A stretch of 35,488 nt of DNA from Verrucomicrobiia bacterium (GTDB lineage Bacteria > Verrucomicrobiota > Verrucomicrobiia > Verrucomicrobiales > Akkermansiaceae). The DNA lies in the NCBI GenBank assembly GCA_030430455.1, contig JAUIJB010000040.1, forward strand, positions 1 to 35,488, read 5' to 3'. The notes under the pieces were generated by a model that had not been told where the DNA came from, did not search any database, and saw only the letters and a program-made list of their open reading frames with translations. The first letter of the stretch is position 1. Each line of letters begins with the position of its first letter. A program made the translations under genes and the position numbers. Below are positions 7,134 to 15,403 of the stretch, piece by piece.

Positions 7134-8690
7134 CTAGGCCTTGATCCGGGCTTCGAACATTCCGAGGGCCTTCTGGATGAGGGGGTCCTGGTAGAAGTCA
7201 TCGGCCGGTTCCGGCTCGGTGGGATTCTTTTCGGCTGCGGCGGTCTCCGCGGCGGCTGCTTCGGCGGCGGGCTTCGGTGGTGGATCGGGCTCCTCGCGTT
7301 TCTCCGGCGCCGAGGCGATCAGCGCGTCGAAGTCGGCGACCGATGAGCCGCCGGATGGGTGGCGCGGCGGGGCAGGCGGGGCGGCGGATGGCGCCGGCTC
7401 GGTCGGCTCGAGCCCGGGCGGGGTGGCGGGCGCCGAGTCGGGCGGGGTGGCGGGCGCCGGGTCGGGCGGGGTGGCGGGAGCCGGAGCCTCCTGGCGGGAC
7501 TCGGGCGCGGGGGATGGCGGCGGCGCTTCCCCGCCGGCAAGGGTGTCCGGGGTGATGCCCGAGGCCCGGCCGAGCATCATGATGACATCGGACAGGCGGA
7601 CCTCGCCGAGCGACTGGATCGCCTTGATGATGCCGAGCTCGAGGTGGAGCCGCTTGTTGCTCGCCCAGCGCATGCGGCCCTCGGCCTCGGCGAAGACCTC
7701 GATGACCGCGAGCAGGCGCTCGGGCGGGTAGCCGGCGGCCTGTTCGCGGAGGTCCTTCCAGGCCTCGGCGGCGATGCCCTCGCTGCTCGACTCGCTGTCG
7801 AGGCCGGCGACCAGCAGGGCGCGCAGGCAGCCGATGAGCTCGATCAGCAACTGCGACAGGTCGCGGCCGGAGTCGGACTCGCGGCGCACCACCCCGAGCG
7901 CCTCGGGCGTGCGGCGGGCGAGCAGGTCGGCGGTGAGGGCGGCGACGGTGTCCCGCGAGGTCAGGCCGAAGACGTCGAGCACGTTGGCCTCGCGGATGTC
8001 GTCGCCGCAGAAGGCGACCAGCTGGTCGAGCATCGACTGGGCGTCGCGCATGCCGCCATCGGCCGCCTTGGCGATCGCCCAGGCGGCGGCCTCCTCGAGC
8101 TGGATGCCCTCCTCGGAGGCCATGTGGAGCAGGTGGCGGGCGATGGTGTCGACCGGGATCGGCCGCAGGTCGAAGCGCTGGCAGCGCGACAGGATCGTCG
8201 GCAGCACCTTGTGCGCCTCGGTGGTGGCGAAGATGAACTTCACGTGCTCGGGCGGCTCCTCGAGGGTCTTGAGGAGGGCGTTGAAGGCCGCCGTGGTGAG
8301 CATGTGGACCTCGTCGATGTAGTAGATCTTGAACTTCCCCGCGGCGGGGGCGAAGTGGACGGTCTCGCGCAGCTGGCGGACCTCCTCGACGCCGTTGTTC
8401 GAGGCGCCGTCGATCTCGAGCACGTCGAGCGAGCGGCCCTCGGCGATCTCGATGCAGACCGGGTCGTCGGGGTCGAAGTCGGCCTTGGGGCCGCCCGGGC
8501 AGTTGAGCGCCTTGGCGAGGATGCGGGCGGTCGAGGTCTTGCCGGTGCCACGCGGGCCGACGAAGAGGTAGGCGTGGGCCAGGCGGTCCTGGGCGATGGC
8601 GTTGCGCAGGGTCTGGACGACGTGGTCCTGGCCGAGGACGTCGGCGAAGGTTTTCGGTCGGTATTTCCGGGCGAAGACCTGGTAGCTCAC
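7134..8690 (-). CDS. dnaX: DNA polymerase III subunit gamma/tau
   Basis: A 518-residue clamp-loader ATPase. YQVFARKYRPKTF opens the protein, followed by Walker A VGPRGTGKTST (about 44-54), the IYYIDEVHML Walker B region, FNALLKTLEEPPEH and the SRCQRFDLR sensor/arginine-finger stretch. The C-terminal third is Pro/Ala/Glu-rich, with a repeated PATPPD unit, and ends in a short conserved tail. The zinc module is degenerate: only two cysteines remain (LNC and DPVC) instead of four. The start is GTG, 6 bases after a TAGCCT -10 box, so the mRNA may be leaderless. It heads the operon dnaX-ybaB-EEP-polX. Confidence 0.96.
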   Translation of the reverse strand: MSYQVFARKYRPKTFADVLGQDHVVQTLRNAIAQDRLAHAYLFVGPRGTGKTSTARILAKALNCPGGPKADFDPDDPVCIEIAEGRSLDVLEIDGASNNGVEEVRQLRETVHFAPAAGKFKIYYIDEVHMLTTAAFNALLKTLEEPPEHVKFIFATTEAHKVLPTILSRCQRFDLRPIPVDTIARHLLHMASEEGIQLEEAAAWAIAKAADGGMRDAQSMLDQLVAFCGDDIREANVLDVFGLTSRDTVAALTADLLARRTPEALGVVRRESDSGRDLSQLLIELIGCLRALLVAGLDSESSSEGIAAEAWKDLREQAAGYPPERLLAVIEVFAEAEGRMRWASNKRLHLELGIIKAIQSLGEVRLSDVIMMLGRASGITPDTLAGGEAPPPSPAPESRQEAPAPATPPDPAPATPPDSAPATPPGLEPTEPAPSAAPPAPPRHPSGGSSVADFDALIASAPEKREEPDPPPKPAAEAAAAETAAAEKNPTEPEPADDFYQDPLIQKALGMFEARIKA

Positions 8691-8696
8691 GCCCCG

Positions 8697-8724
8697 AGGC
8701 TACGAAGGATTGCCGGTTTGTCAG
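8697..8724 (-). promoter_or_regulatory. dnaX promoter, probably leaderless
   Basis: On the minus strand CTGACA (8724-8719), 16 bases, then TAGCCT (8702-8697). Only 6 bases (CGGGGC) separate the -10 box from the GTG start of dnaX, so transcription should begin at or next to the start codon. It overlaps the divergent promoter of the sulfoxide reductase remnant. Confidence 0.45.
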
Positions 8725-8738
8725 CCCCCGGTTTGAAT
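8710..8738 (+). promoter_or_regulatory. Candidate promoter of the fRMsr remnant
   Basis: TTGCCG (8710-8715), 17 bases, TTGAAT (8733-8738). The ATG follows after 7 bases, which again would give a leaderless transcript. The -10 is a weak match. Confidence 0.3.
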
Positions 8739-8745
8739 ATCCGCG

Positions 8746-9145
8746 ATGATTCCCGGACGCAGCGAGAAGGAGGCCCTGTATTCGCAGGCGAGGACCCGGC
8801 TGGAGGGCCTGCTGGCGGGGGAGCCCGACGGGGTGGCGCGGATGGCCGGGGTGGCCGGGGTGCTCCACGAGCGGATGCCGCACTTCTTCTGGACCGGGTT
8901 CTACCGGGTGGTCGGCTCGCGGCTTGTGGTCGGGCCCTACCAGGGGCCGCCGGCCTGCGGCGAAATCCGCTGGGGTCGGGGTGTCTGCGGGACCGCCTGG
9001 CGGGACGCCGAGGTCCAGGTGGTGCCCGGTGGTCCGCCGGGGGCGGGTGGTGGCGGTGTTCGACGTCGACTCCGACGAGCCGGGAGCCTTCGACGAGGTG
9101 GATGCCGCGGAACTCGGCACGATCCTCGCCCGAATGCTGGCCTGA
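8746..9145 (+). pseudogene. Free methionine-R-sulfoxide reductase (GAF domain), disrupted
   Basis: The first 94 codons read as a normal fRMsr of the GAF family (FFWTGFYRVVGSRLVVGPYQG, then GRGVCGTA), with the two conserved cysteines at about residues 71 and 81. At about 9028 the frame shifts by one. Frame 2 then gives VVRRGRVVAVFDVDSDEPGAFDEVD and ends at 9145, the normal family C-terminus. Compared with the family, about 25 residues are missing at the junction, including the HIACD segment that carries the third, catalytic cysteine. The junction reads GTGGTGCCC-G-GTGGTCC, which suggests deletion between short GTGGTGCC-like repeats. A sequencing or assembly error could produce a frameshift but not easily the loss of an exact motif block. 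The enzyme should be inactive. Confidence 0.75.
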
Positions 9146-9165
9146 ATCGCGGGAGCTGCTATCCT
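9137..9165 (+). promoter_or_regulatory. Candidate promoter of the GH75-like gene
   Basis: CTGGCC (9137-9142), 17 bases, TATCCT (9160-9165). The ATG lies 10 bases further on. The -10 is good and the -35 weak. The site overlaps the end of the broken fRMsr gene. Confidence 0.3.
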
Positions 9166-9175
9166 TCCGCCAGCA

Positions 9176-10642
9176 ATGGAGCGTCAGGATCCGAACCAAA
9201 TCGACGGCGTGGCGGCGCGGCAGGGTCGCGGGAAAGGCGGGCTGCCGTGGATCCGGATGAGCCTGTTCCTGCTCGTCCTGGCCGCCGTGGTGCTGCCCTT
9301 CACCCCGCCGGGCGAGCGGATCCTGCGGGTGGCCAAGCGCGAGCTGCTCGACCGCCGCCAGCCGGTGAGCGCCGAGAACGCGGACGTCGCGCGGCAGCTC
9401 GAGGCGCGGCTGCGCGAGGAGTTCGCCGCCGAGTACGAGCGCGAGCTCGAGGCGATGCGCGCGGCGATGGAGAAGGACTTCCGCGAGGAGAAGGCGAGGG
9501 CCGCCAGCGCCGAGGAGGAAAAGCTCCGGCAGCTCGCCGCCAAGCGCCTCGAGGGCCACACCGCGGCGAGCGGCGGCGACGTGCGCAAGCTGCGCTCCGG
9601 GATTCCCTTCGAGACCCGCGTCGAGGTGGTCGAGGGCGGGCTGGCGTCGAAGGAGCGGACCGACGACGCCGCCTACACCGCGCGCTACGAGCTGAAGGTG
9701 AAGGTGCCCGAGCCGTCGCGGACCCTCGTAGAGCTGGAGGGCGTCAACCCGAAGCTGGGGTCGCTGCTGCCGGGGCTCGACGCGATGCTCGCCGACGCCC
9801 GCGTCTCCAGCTGGTTCTACCGGCTCTACGAGAACAAGACCAAGCGCCTGCGCCGCAATGCCACCCAGCTCAATGAGCTGCTGACCAAGCACAACTTCTA
9901 CGACTGCGAGACCATCCTCGAGATGCGCCACCCGCAGAGCGGGCGCCGGGTCTTCCTGATGCAGGCGGAGATGGACGTGGTCTCCGACGGCTCCGACGGC
10001 GACCGGCTGGCGGCGATGCCCGACGAGATCGTCAACTCGACCCACTACCAGCCCTTCACCAGCTACGGCTGGCCCAAGCAGACCCGCACGCCGAATCCGA
10101 TGGTGTCCGGCTGGGAGAAGCGCATCGGCAATGCCAAGCGCGAGATCGCCGATCCCGCCACGACGGCGGAGCGGCGCCAGTGGTTGCGCGACCGGATGGA
10201 CTACCTGAAGCGCGGCATCGAGGACATGAAGTACCGCAGCTTCCTGATCGCCGAGTACGACCCCTTCATCGTCATCCCGGTGAACCTGCTGGTGGCGCGG
10301 GGTGACGCCTACGCGCCGAAGGTCGGCGACTACGCGGTGGTGGTCCACGGCGGCACGCTCTATCCGGCGATCGTCGGTGACGGCGGTCCGACCTTCAAGG
10401 TGGGCGAGGCCTCGCTGCGGATGGCGAAGGAGATCAACCAGAACGCATCGCCCTACAGCCGGCCGGTCTCGGACCTCACGGTGACCTACGTGGTGTTTCC
10501 CGGCAGCGCCGGAAAGAAGGGCCCGCCGGACTACGCGAAGTGGCGCGTGCGCTGCGGCGAGCTGCTCGGGGAGATCGGCGGCGCGACGGTCGAGCTCCAC
10601 GAGTGGGAGGACCTGTTGGCGAAGAAGGGGGGCGGTGGATGA
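9176..10642 (+). CDS. Membrane-anchored protein with GH75 (chitosanase-like) domain
   Basis: A 488-residue protein with a cytoplasmic N-terminus, one membrane segment at about 28-44 and a charged coiled-coil region at about 65-125. A C-terminal domain of about 230 residues resembles glycoside hydrolase family 75: [18 protein letters not shown] at about 260-277 corresponds to the acidic active-site strand, followed by [30 protein letters not shown] and a [13 protein letters not shown] segment. Family GH75 enzymes cut chitosan; in a bacterium the natural target could instead be a cell-wall or capsule glycan. The domain would lie outside the inner membrane. The catalytic pair cannot be assigned with certainty from sequence alone. 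Its stop overlaps the start of the next gene. Confidence 0.75.
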   Translation: MERQDPNQIDGVAARQGRGKGGLPWIRMSLFLLVLAAVVLPFTPPGERILRVAKRELLDRRQPVSAENADVARQLEARLREEFAAEYERELEAMRAAMEKDFREEKARAASAEEEKLRQLAAKRLEGHTAASGGDVRKLRSGIPFETRVEVVEGGLASKERTDDAAYTARYELKVKVPEPSRTLVELEGVNPKLGSLLPGLDAMLADARVSSWFYRLYENKTKRLRRNATQLNELLTKHNFYDCETILEMRHPQSGRRVFLMQAEMDVVSDGSDGDRLAAMPDEIVNSTHYQPFTSYGWPKQTRTPNPMVSGWEKRIGNAKREIADPATTAERRQWLRDRMDYLKRGIEDMKYRSFLIAEYDPFIVIPVNLLVARGDAYAPKVGDYAVVVHGGTLYPAIVGDGGPTFKVGEASLRMAKEINQNASPYSRPVSDLTVTYVVFPGSAGKKGPPDYAKWRVRCGELLGEIGGATVELHEWEDLLAKKGGGG

Positions 10643-10926
10643 GCCGCAAACCGGGCAAGTCGGGGGAGTGGGAGGTCAACAAGGGGATCGCCGAGGCGAT
10701 CCTGCGCGACCGCACCCAGCGCCGCAAGGTGATGAGCTTCTTCGCCTTCCTGCTCCTCGCGGTCTTCGCGGTGGGCCTGTGGGCGATCGATGACTGGCTG
10801 GCGCGTGGCTTGTGGCGCTTCCTCATCTACTGGGGCGGCTGCGCCCTGCTGGCCGTCTTCGTGATGCTCTTCGCCCTCTTCGACGCCCTCGCGGTGCTGC
10901 GCGAGGAGCGCGACCGGAGCGAGTAG
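10639..10926 (+). CDS. Small two-helix membrane protein, unknown function
   Basis: A 95-residue protein with a polar N-terminus ([23 protein letters not shown] is about its first quarter), then two hydrophobic helices at about 33-50 and 61-83, and a short charged tail. The ATG overlaps the GH75-like gene stop (ATGA) after a purine-rich GGGGGGCGGTGG, so the two are translationally coupled and may act together at the membrane. I do not recognise a family. Confidence 0.75.
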   Translation: MSRKPGKSGEWEVNKGIAEAILRDRTQRRKVMSFFAFLLLAVFAVGLWAIDDWLARGLWRFLIYWGGCALLAVFVMLFALFDALAVLREERDRSE

Positions 10927-10976
10927 GCGGGCGGGAGGCCGGTGGTCGCGCCGCCGGGGGGCTTGGACGCGGACGG

Positions 10977-10990
10977 GCGCCGGTCGGCGC
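10977..10990. terminator. Short hairpin between convergent genes
   Basis: GCGCCG-GT-CGGCGC forms a 6-bp stem with a 2-base loop in the 98-base gap between the small membrane protein and the convergent DUF4340 gene. No T-run follows on either strand, so it is only a possible terminator. Confidence 0.25.
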
Positions 10991-11024
10991 GGATTGCAGA
11001 GCGTTGTCGGAAGGCAAACCCGGA

Positions 11025-12944
11025 TCACTCCGGATCCGGCGCGGTCGGCGCGGTGAACTCGAAGAGCTCGACGGCGAGGCGGTCGTAGGTGTCCGCGTGC
11101 AGCAGGAAGGGGTTGGGCTCGTCGCTGGTGCGACCGTAGTAGCGGCGGTTCGCCGGCGAGTCGCTGACCGGCGCGAGGCGCAGCTCGTGGGGCTTCAGCC
11201 CGGCGAACTCGCCCTCGTCGTCGTAGAGTTTCTCGACCACGGTGAAGATCATCGTCGGCCGTTCCAGCGCGATCGCCGCATCGGCGTGGTCGGGTGGCAG
11301 CCAGGCGTCGACATCGAGCGCCACCGCCTCCTCGAGCAGGCGGTTGGCCCGTTCGGGCGAGAGCGCGTCGCTGCGGTCGTCGCCATCGAGCCACGCACTC
11401 CACGACTCGCGGGCGAAGTCGTAGTCGAGCACCAGCGGCGGTTGGCCCTCCAGGCGCCGGTTCAGGCCGGCGACATTGGTCGGCGAGAGCCGCCACAGCG
11501 AGGGGTCGCGCCATTCCCAGGAGCGGGTCGGGATCATCGCGAGCATCGCCGGGTCGATCCGGAACACCGAGGTGGTGCCGGCGCGCATGGCGTGGATCGA
11601 GCCGTCCTGGGCCTGGCCGAAGAGCAGCTCGAAGGCGGCACTTCCGGCAGGGGAATCGGCAAATGACAGAAAGCGCAGGATGAGGAAGGGGCGGTCGAGC
11701 CCGTGCGGCTTGAGGTCGGTGGCGGCGTCGGTGACGAAGCCGGCGACCTTCGACTCGGTGACCGTCTTCAGCAGGCTGAACAGGGAGGTCTCGTTGAGCG
11801 GCTGCATGCGCCCGCCGAGGCCGACCCGCCAGGGGCCGCCGTGGTCGCGGGCGACGAGGATCTCCTCGCCGGTGGCCGGCGAGATGCGGATGCCCTGCAG
11901 CGCCGCGATGTTCAGCGCGGTGAGGGTCGGGTCGCGCAGCTCGTTGACGGTGAGGGGCAGGTCACTGAGCGAGACCAGGTCCGGATTGCTCTTCCGCGGC
12001 AGGCGGAACACGGCGTTGGGGCGGTCGCTGATGCGGGCGAGCACCTCGGTGGCGTCACCCGCCTCGGGGCGGAAGAAGTCGAGCACGGTCTCCTCCTCGG
12101 CGCCGAAGAAACGGATCGCGATCTGGTCGGGCGTGGTCGTGTCGGCGGCCGGCAGGGTGACCTGCTCGCGGTCGGCCACCTCGACGGCGCGGAGGTCGTA
12201 GAGCCCCTGGATCAGGCGGATGACGGCCTCGCGGTCGGTGCGCAATTCGATCGGCTTGACGATCTTCCACGGGTCGCGCGGCTCGGCGCGGGCGAGTTGG
12301 AGCTCGCCGTTCGCGGTGCGGATGCGGATCGAGTCGAGGATCTCCGGCCGGAACAGGAAGGGGTGATGGTCGCGCAGGTGGCGGAAGCCGCCGTCGAACA
12401 GCGGGTGGATGTCGCCGGTGGTGGCGTAGATGTGGTCCTCGCGGTTCTCGGTGGCCGGGTAGACGAAGACGGTGGGGACCAGGTCGCCGGACTCCGACTC
12501 GCGGCTGAACCAGGCGGTGCGGCGGCCGAGGTTGTACTGCGCCAGCGGCCGGCGGTCGGCGGTGGTGATGCCGATGTCGACGCGGCCGTCGGCGAAGCCG
12601 AGCTGGTTGCTCTCGATCTTGTCCGAGGGGAAGGCGGCGGCGACGCGGGTGCCGAGGGTGAACTCGAGGATGGCCTGGGCGACCCGCGGGTCCATGCGGT
12701 CCTGCCACGGCTCGACGACCTGCCAGCCCTGTTCGCCGCGCTCGCAGACGGCGCTCACCCCGTTGCCGACCAGGCGGATGCGGCGGGCCTCGGCGGGGTC
12801 GAATTCGAACAGCGGCTCGCCGGCCTGGACCGGCGGGTTGCCGAAGATGCGCGCCAGGCCGCCGTCGCGCATCCGCACCACCGCGATCACGCCGCAGGCG
12901 GTCGCGAGCAGGGCGAGGATGAGGGTGACGGCGGTGGATCGCAT
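11025..12944 (-). CDS. DUF4340 domain protein, partner of a GldG-like protein
   Basis: A 639-residue protein with an N-terminal signal/anchor helix (about 5-23) and a long extracytoplasmic region. Early in that region is the pattern of DUF4340 proteins: EPLFEFDPAEARRIRLVGNG, then a stretch on inner charge and WQVVEPW. The region contains repeated beta-rich modules (for example WKIVKPIELRTDREAV). It begins one base after the GldG-like stop, so the two are in one operon. In many Verrucomicrobiota and Bacteroidota relatives the order ATPase, permease, GldG-like, DUF4340 is kept. The role is unknown; it is presumed to be the periplasmic part of an ABC export system. Confidence 0.85.
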   Translation of the reverse strand: MRSTAVTLILALLATACGVIAVVRMRDGGLARIFGNPPVQAGEPLFEFDPAEARRIRLVGNGVSAVCERGEQGWQVVEPWQDRMDPRVAQAILEFTLGTRVAAAFPSDKIESNQLGFADGRVDIGITTADRRPLAQYNLGRRTAWFSRESESGDLVPTVFVYPATENREDHIYATTGDIHPLFDGGFRHLRDHHPFLFRPEILDSIRIRTANGELQLARAEPRDPWKIVKPIELRTDREAVIRLIQGLYDLRAVEVADREQVTLPAADTTTPDQIAIRFFGAEEETVLDFFRPEAGDATEVLARISDRPNAVFRLPRKSNPDLVSLSDLPLTVNELRDPTLTALNIAALQGIRISPATGEEILVARDHGGPWRVGLGGRMQPLNETSLFSLLKTVTESKVAGFVTDAATDLKPHGLDRPFLILRFLSFADSPAGSAAFELLFGQAQDGSIHAMRAGTTSVFRIDPAMLAMIPTRSWEWRDPSLWRLSPTNVAGLNRRLEGQPPLVLDYDFARESWSAWLDGDDRSDALSPERANRLLEEAVALDVDAWLPPDHADAAIALERPTMIFTVVEKLYDDEGEFAGLKPHELRLAPVSDSPANRRYYGRTSDEPNPFLLHADTYDRLAVELFEFTAPTAPDPE

Positions 12945-12945
12945 C

Positions 12946-14556
12946 TCAACTCCGGCGTGAGGACCACACCATCAGGCCGATGAGCAGGGCTGCAAGGGGC
13001 AGGAAGACCAGGTTGATGCGGTTGATGAGCGTGGCGTGGGCCGGCAGCAGGGGGAGCTTGTAGCGGACGATGCTGCGCGGGCCGATGCCGCTGAGCTCCT
13101 CGCGCCCGACCAGCCAGTTCAGCGAGCTGGAAAACAGGTCGAGGTTGGCCTCGCGGACGTGCTTGGGATCGAGGAAGTCGGTGTTGGAGATGACGATCAT
13201 GCGCGAGGTCTCGCCGGCGAAGCGGTCGTCGGTGGCGTTGCCACGAACCACCGCCGCGGCGAGCGCGAGCGGCCCCTCGTGGTCCTCCTTCGGGTCGAAC
13301 TCGACCGGGTCCTCGAGTCCGCGGGTGTCGCCCCAGAAGCCCTCGACGCTCTTGAGCAGCGGGTAGGGGGCGATGCGCTGGTTGAGCAGGTCGTCGGCGC
13401 CCTCGCGCACCTCGAGGCTGCGGGTGTGGCCCTCGAGCACGGTCGAGCCCTCCCACAGGTCGCGGGTGAACTCGAGGCCGGCGGTGAAGTGGGCGGGGAT
13501 GGCGGTCTGCGCGACGCCCCCCTCGGTGCGAACGACACGGTCGTTGCGCGGGGTGACCCCGTGGCTGCGCAGGAAGGCACGGAAGCGCGGCGGCACCGGC
13601 TTGTCGCCGGTGGTGACCAGCAGCGCGGCCTTGGGGCGGAACCAGTATTCCTCGAGGACCTTCATTTCCTCCGCGGTGAAGTCGTAGCGCGGGGCGATGA
13701 CGGCGAGCGCGTCGACGTCGTCGGGAATCCGCGGGATGTCCGAGATCCGCACCCGCTCCGGCAGGACGTTCTGGGCCACGAAGTTGGCGGTCAGGACCTT
13801 CCACGAGCCCTCGCGAGCGTCGGTGTTGAGGTCGCTCTTGTCGGCCAGGACGTAGACCTTCTTCGGCTTGCCCTCGACGGCGTTGACCAACCCGCTGGTC
13901 AGGGCGTCCTCGCCGAGGAAGCCGGAAACCCGGCGCCGGTTGCTCGAGTCCATCTCGTAGACCAGCATGTCCTTGAGGCCGATGATGTGGACGTGGGGGC
14001 TGATCTCGACGCCCTCGCTCGGCTTGCGGTCCTCGCGGCTGCGGGCGTCGATGATCACCCGCGGCTGGTCGAAGACGACCTTGTACTCGGCCGCGACGGT
14101 CTCGGTGAAGTCGGGCGCGCGCACCGGGTCGAGCAGGCGCAGGCGGATCTTGCCGTTGGAGAGCCGGGCGTATTCCTCGGCGATCGGCCGGACGCGGTCG
14201 TAGTAGGGAGTCGAGGCCGGGAAGGCGACGATCATCTCGATCGGGTCCTCGCGCCCGGCGACGGCCTCGGAGGCGAGGTAACGCTGGGTCGCCTCGGAGA
14301 GGGTGTAGGTGAGCCCGACGCTGAGGTCCTGGCGGCGGTAGTGGCGCGAGCTGATGAAGTTGAGGGTGACGAAGATCACCAGCACCGCGAGGACCTGGAT
14401 GAGCGACAACAGGCCGATGCGGAAGCGGCCGACCGGGCGGGCGGGCTTCGACGGCGAGGGCCGCGTGGCGGGCTCCTTGGCGCCGGTGGCTTCCTTGGCG
14501 GGGGAGGCCTGCTCGCCGGGGGCCGGGTCGGGTTTCTGGCTGGAATCCTCGGGCAT
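12946..14556 (-). CDS. GldG-like ABC transporter auxiliary protein
   Basis: A 536-residue protein with a Pro/Ala/Lys-rich cytoplasmic N-terminus of about 45 residues, a membrane helix (about 48-67) and a large extracytoplasmic domain. The domain starts with FISSRHYRRQDLSVGLTYTLSE, the hallmark of the GldG/ABC_transp_aux family, and continues with VIDARSREDRKP, the KPKKVYVLADKS region and DFTAEEMKVLEEYW. A second helix ends the protein (about 515-531). In Flavobacterium the related GldA-F-G system supports gliding; here gliding genes are not seen, and the broader ABC-2 export role is more likely. It lies 3 bases after the permease stop. Confidence 0.9.
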   Translation of the reverse strand: MPEDSSQKPDPAPGEQASPAKEATGAKEPATRPSPSKPARPVGRFRIGLLSLIQVLAVLVIFVTLNFISSRHYRRQDLSVGLTYTLSEATQRYLASEAVAGREDPIEMIVAFPASTPYYDRVRPIAEEYARLSNGKIRLRLLDPVRAPDFTETVAAEYKVVFDQPRVIIDARSREDRKPSEGVEISPHVHIIGLKDMLVYEMDSSNRRRVSGFLGEDALTSGLVNAVEGKPKKVYVLADKSDLNTDAREGSWKVLTANFVAQNVLPERVRISDIPRIPDDVDALAVIAPRYDFTAEEMKVLEEYWFRPKAALLVTTGDKPVPPRFRAFLRSHGVTPRNDRVVRTEGGVAQTAIPAHFTAGLEFTRDLWEGSTVLEGHTRSLEVREGADDLLNQRIAPYPLLKSVEGFWGDTRGLEDPVEFDPKEDHEGPLALAAAVVRGNATDDRFAGETSRMIVISNTDFLDPKHVREANLDLFSSSLNWLVGREELSGIGPRSIVRYKLPLLPAHATLINRINLVFLPLAALLIGLMVWSSRRS

Positions 14557-14559
14557 GGC

Positions 14560-15312
14560 TCAGTGTTTCCAGCGGCGGTAGTCGACCGTGTGGTAGGTCA
14601 GGAACAGGACGGTGGCGGCGAGGGTCGGGTAGTAGACCAGCGGGCGGCTGTCGATGAGGCCCTTGCAGAAGAAGTGCAGGTGCTCCTGGCTGGAGATGTA
14701 GTGGAACAGCGGGGCGGCGCGGAAGGTGTCGCCCCACACCACCGTGACCAGTCCGAGGAAGTAGTGGATCACCAGCAGGCCGATGGTCAGCAGGCCGGCG
14801 ATGATCTGGCTTGAGGTCAGCGAGGAGGCGAGGATGCCGATCGCGGTGAAGGCGGAGCCCATCAGCAGGACGATGGCGTAGGCGCCGATCAGCGAGCCGG
14901 GCGTCCACGCCGGCGGCAGGCCGGCGATCCACGGGAACATCTGGAACTGCAGGAAGGTCGGGATCCACAGCAGGGCGTAGAAGACCATCGCCGCGCCGTA
15001 CTTCGACAGCACCACCTGCCAGGTGCGGACCGGCGCGGTGAGCAGCCCCTCGAGGGTGCCGGTGCGCTCTTCCTCGGAGAACGAGCGCATGGTGATGAGC
15101 GGGAAGATGAACAGGAACCAGAACCAGAACACCGGCGAGTGGAAGGTCGCGAAGACCAGGCTCTGCTGCGAGGGGCTGTCGAGGAAGCCCTTCATCGAGG
15201 TCGACAGCCCGAAGCCGTTGGCGAGGGCCACGAAGGCGATCACGACCCAGCCGAAGGGGTTCAGGAAGTAGGTCTTCAGCTCTTTGCGGAGCAGGATCAG
15301 GAGGGTCGGCAT
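14560..15312 (-). CDS. ABC-2 type transporter permease (GldF-like)
   Basis: A 250-residue polytopic membrane protein with about six helices and the ABC-2 signature MRSFSEEERTGTLEGLLTAPVRTWQVVLSKY at about 90-120 (quoted in part: EERTGTLEGLLTAPV). The N-terminal LLRKELKTYFLNPFGWVV is characteristic of GldF-like permeases. I place the start at the ATG of MPTLLILL; 16 more upstream codons are open but look non-coding. No ATP-binding subunit lies next to it: the upstream gene is pdxH. The ATPase must be encoded elsewhere or shared. Confidence 0.9.
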   Translation of the reverse strand: MPTLLILLRKELKTYFLNPFGWVVIAFVALANGFGLSTSMKGFLDSPSQQSLVFATFHSPVFWFWFLFIFPLITMRSFSEEERTGTLEGLLTAPVRTWQVVLSKYGAAMVFYALLWIPTFLQFQMFPWIAGLPPAWTPGSLIGAYAIVLLMGSAFTAIGILASSLTSSQIIAGLLTIGLLVIHYFLGLVTVVWGDTFRAAPLFHYISSQEHLHFFCKGLIDSRPLVYYPTLAATVLFLTYHTVDYRRWKH

Positions 15313-15383
15313 CGGCTTCGGCGGGAGATTCGGCGATCCGGGAGCCCGCGCAAACCCCAAAATGGGGTGGTGTCATGGAGAAG

Positions 15384-15401
15384 TGGCCCGGGCCCGGGCC
15401 A
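15384..15401. repeat. 18-bp perfect palindrome after pdxH
   Basis: TGGCCCGGGCCCGGGCCA reads the same on both strands and begins 3 bases past the pdxH stop. A second small hairpin, ACCCC-ATTTT-GGGGT followed by TTG on the minus strand, lies 20 or so bases further on. Together they may end the pdxH transcript or attenuate readthrough into the permease gene. Confidence 0.45.
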
Positions 15402-15403
15402 GA

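Noticed and set aside
7380..7530. Tandem repeats in the 3' part of dnaX as a mobile or regulatory repeat
   Set aside because: They encode the Pro/Ala-rich linker common in gamma/tau proteins, with imperfect units.
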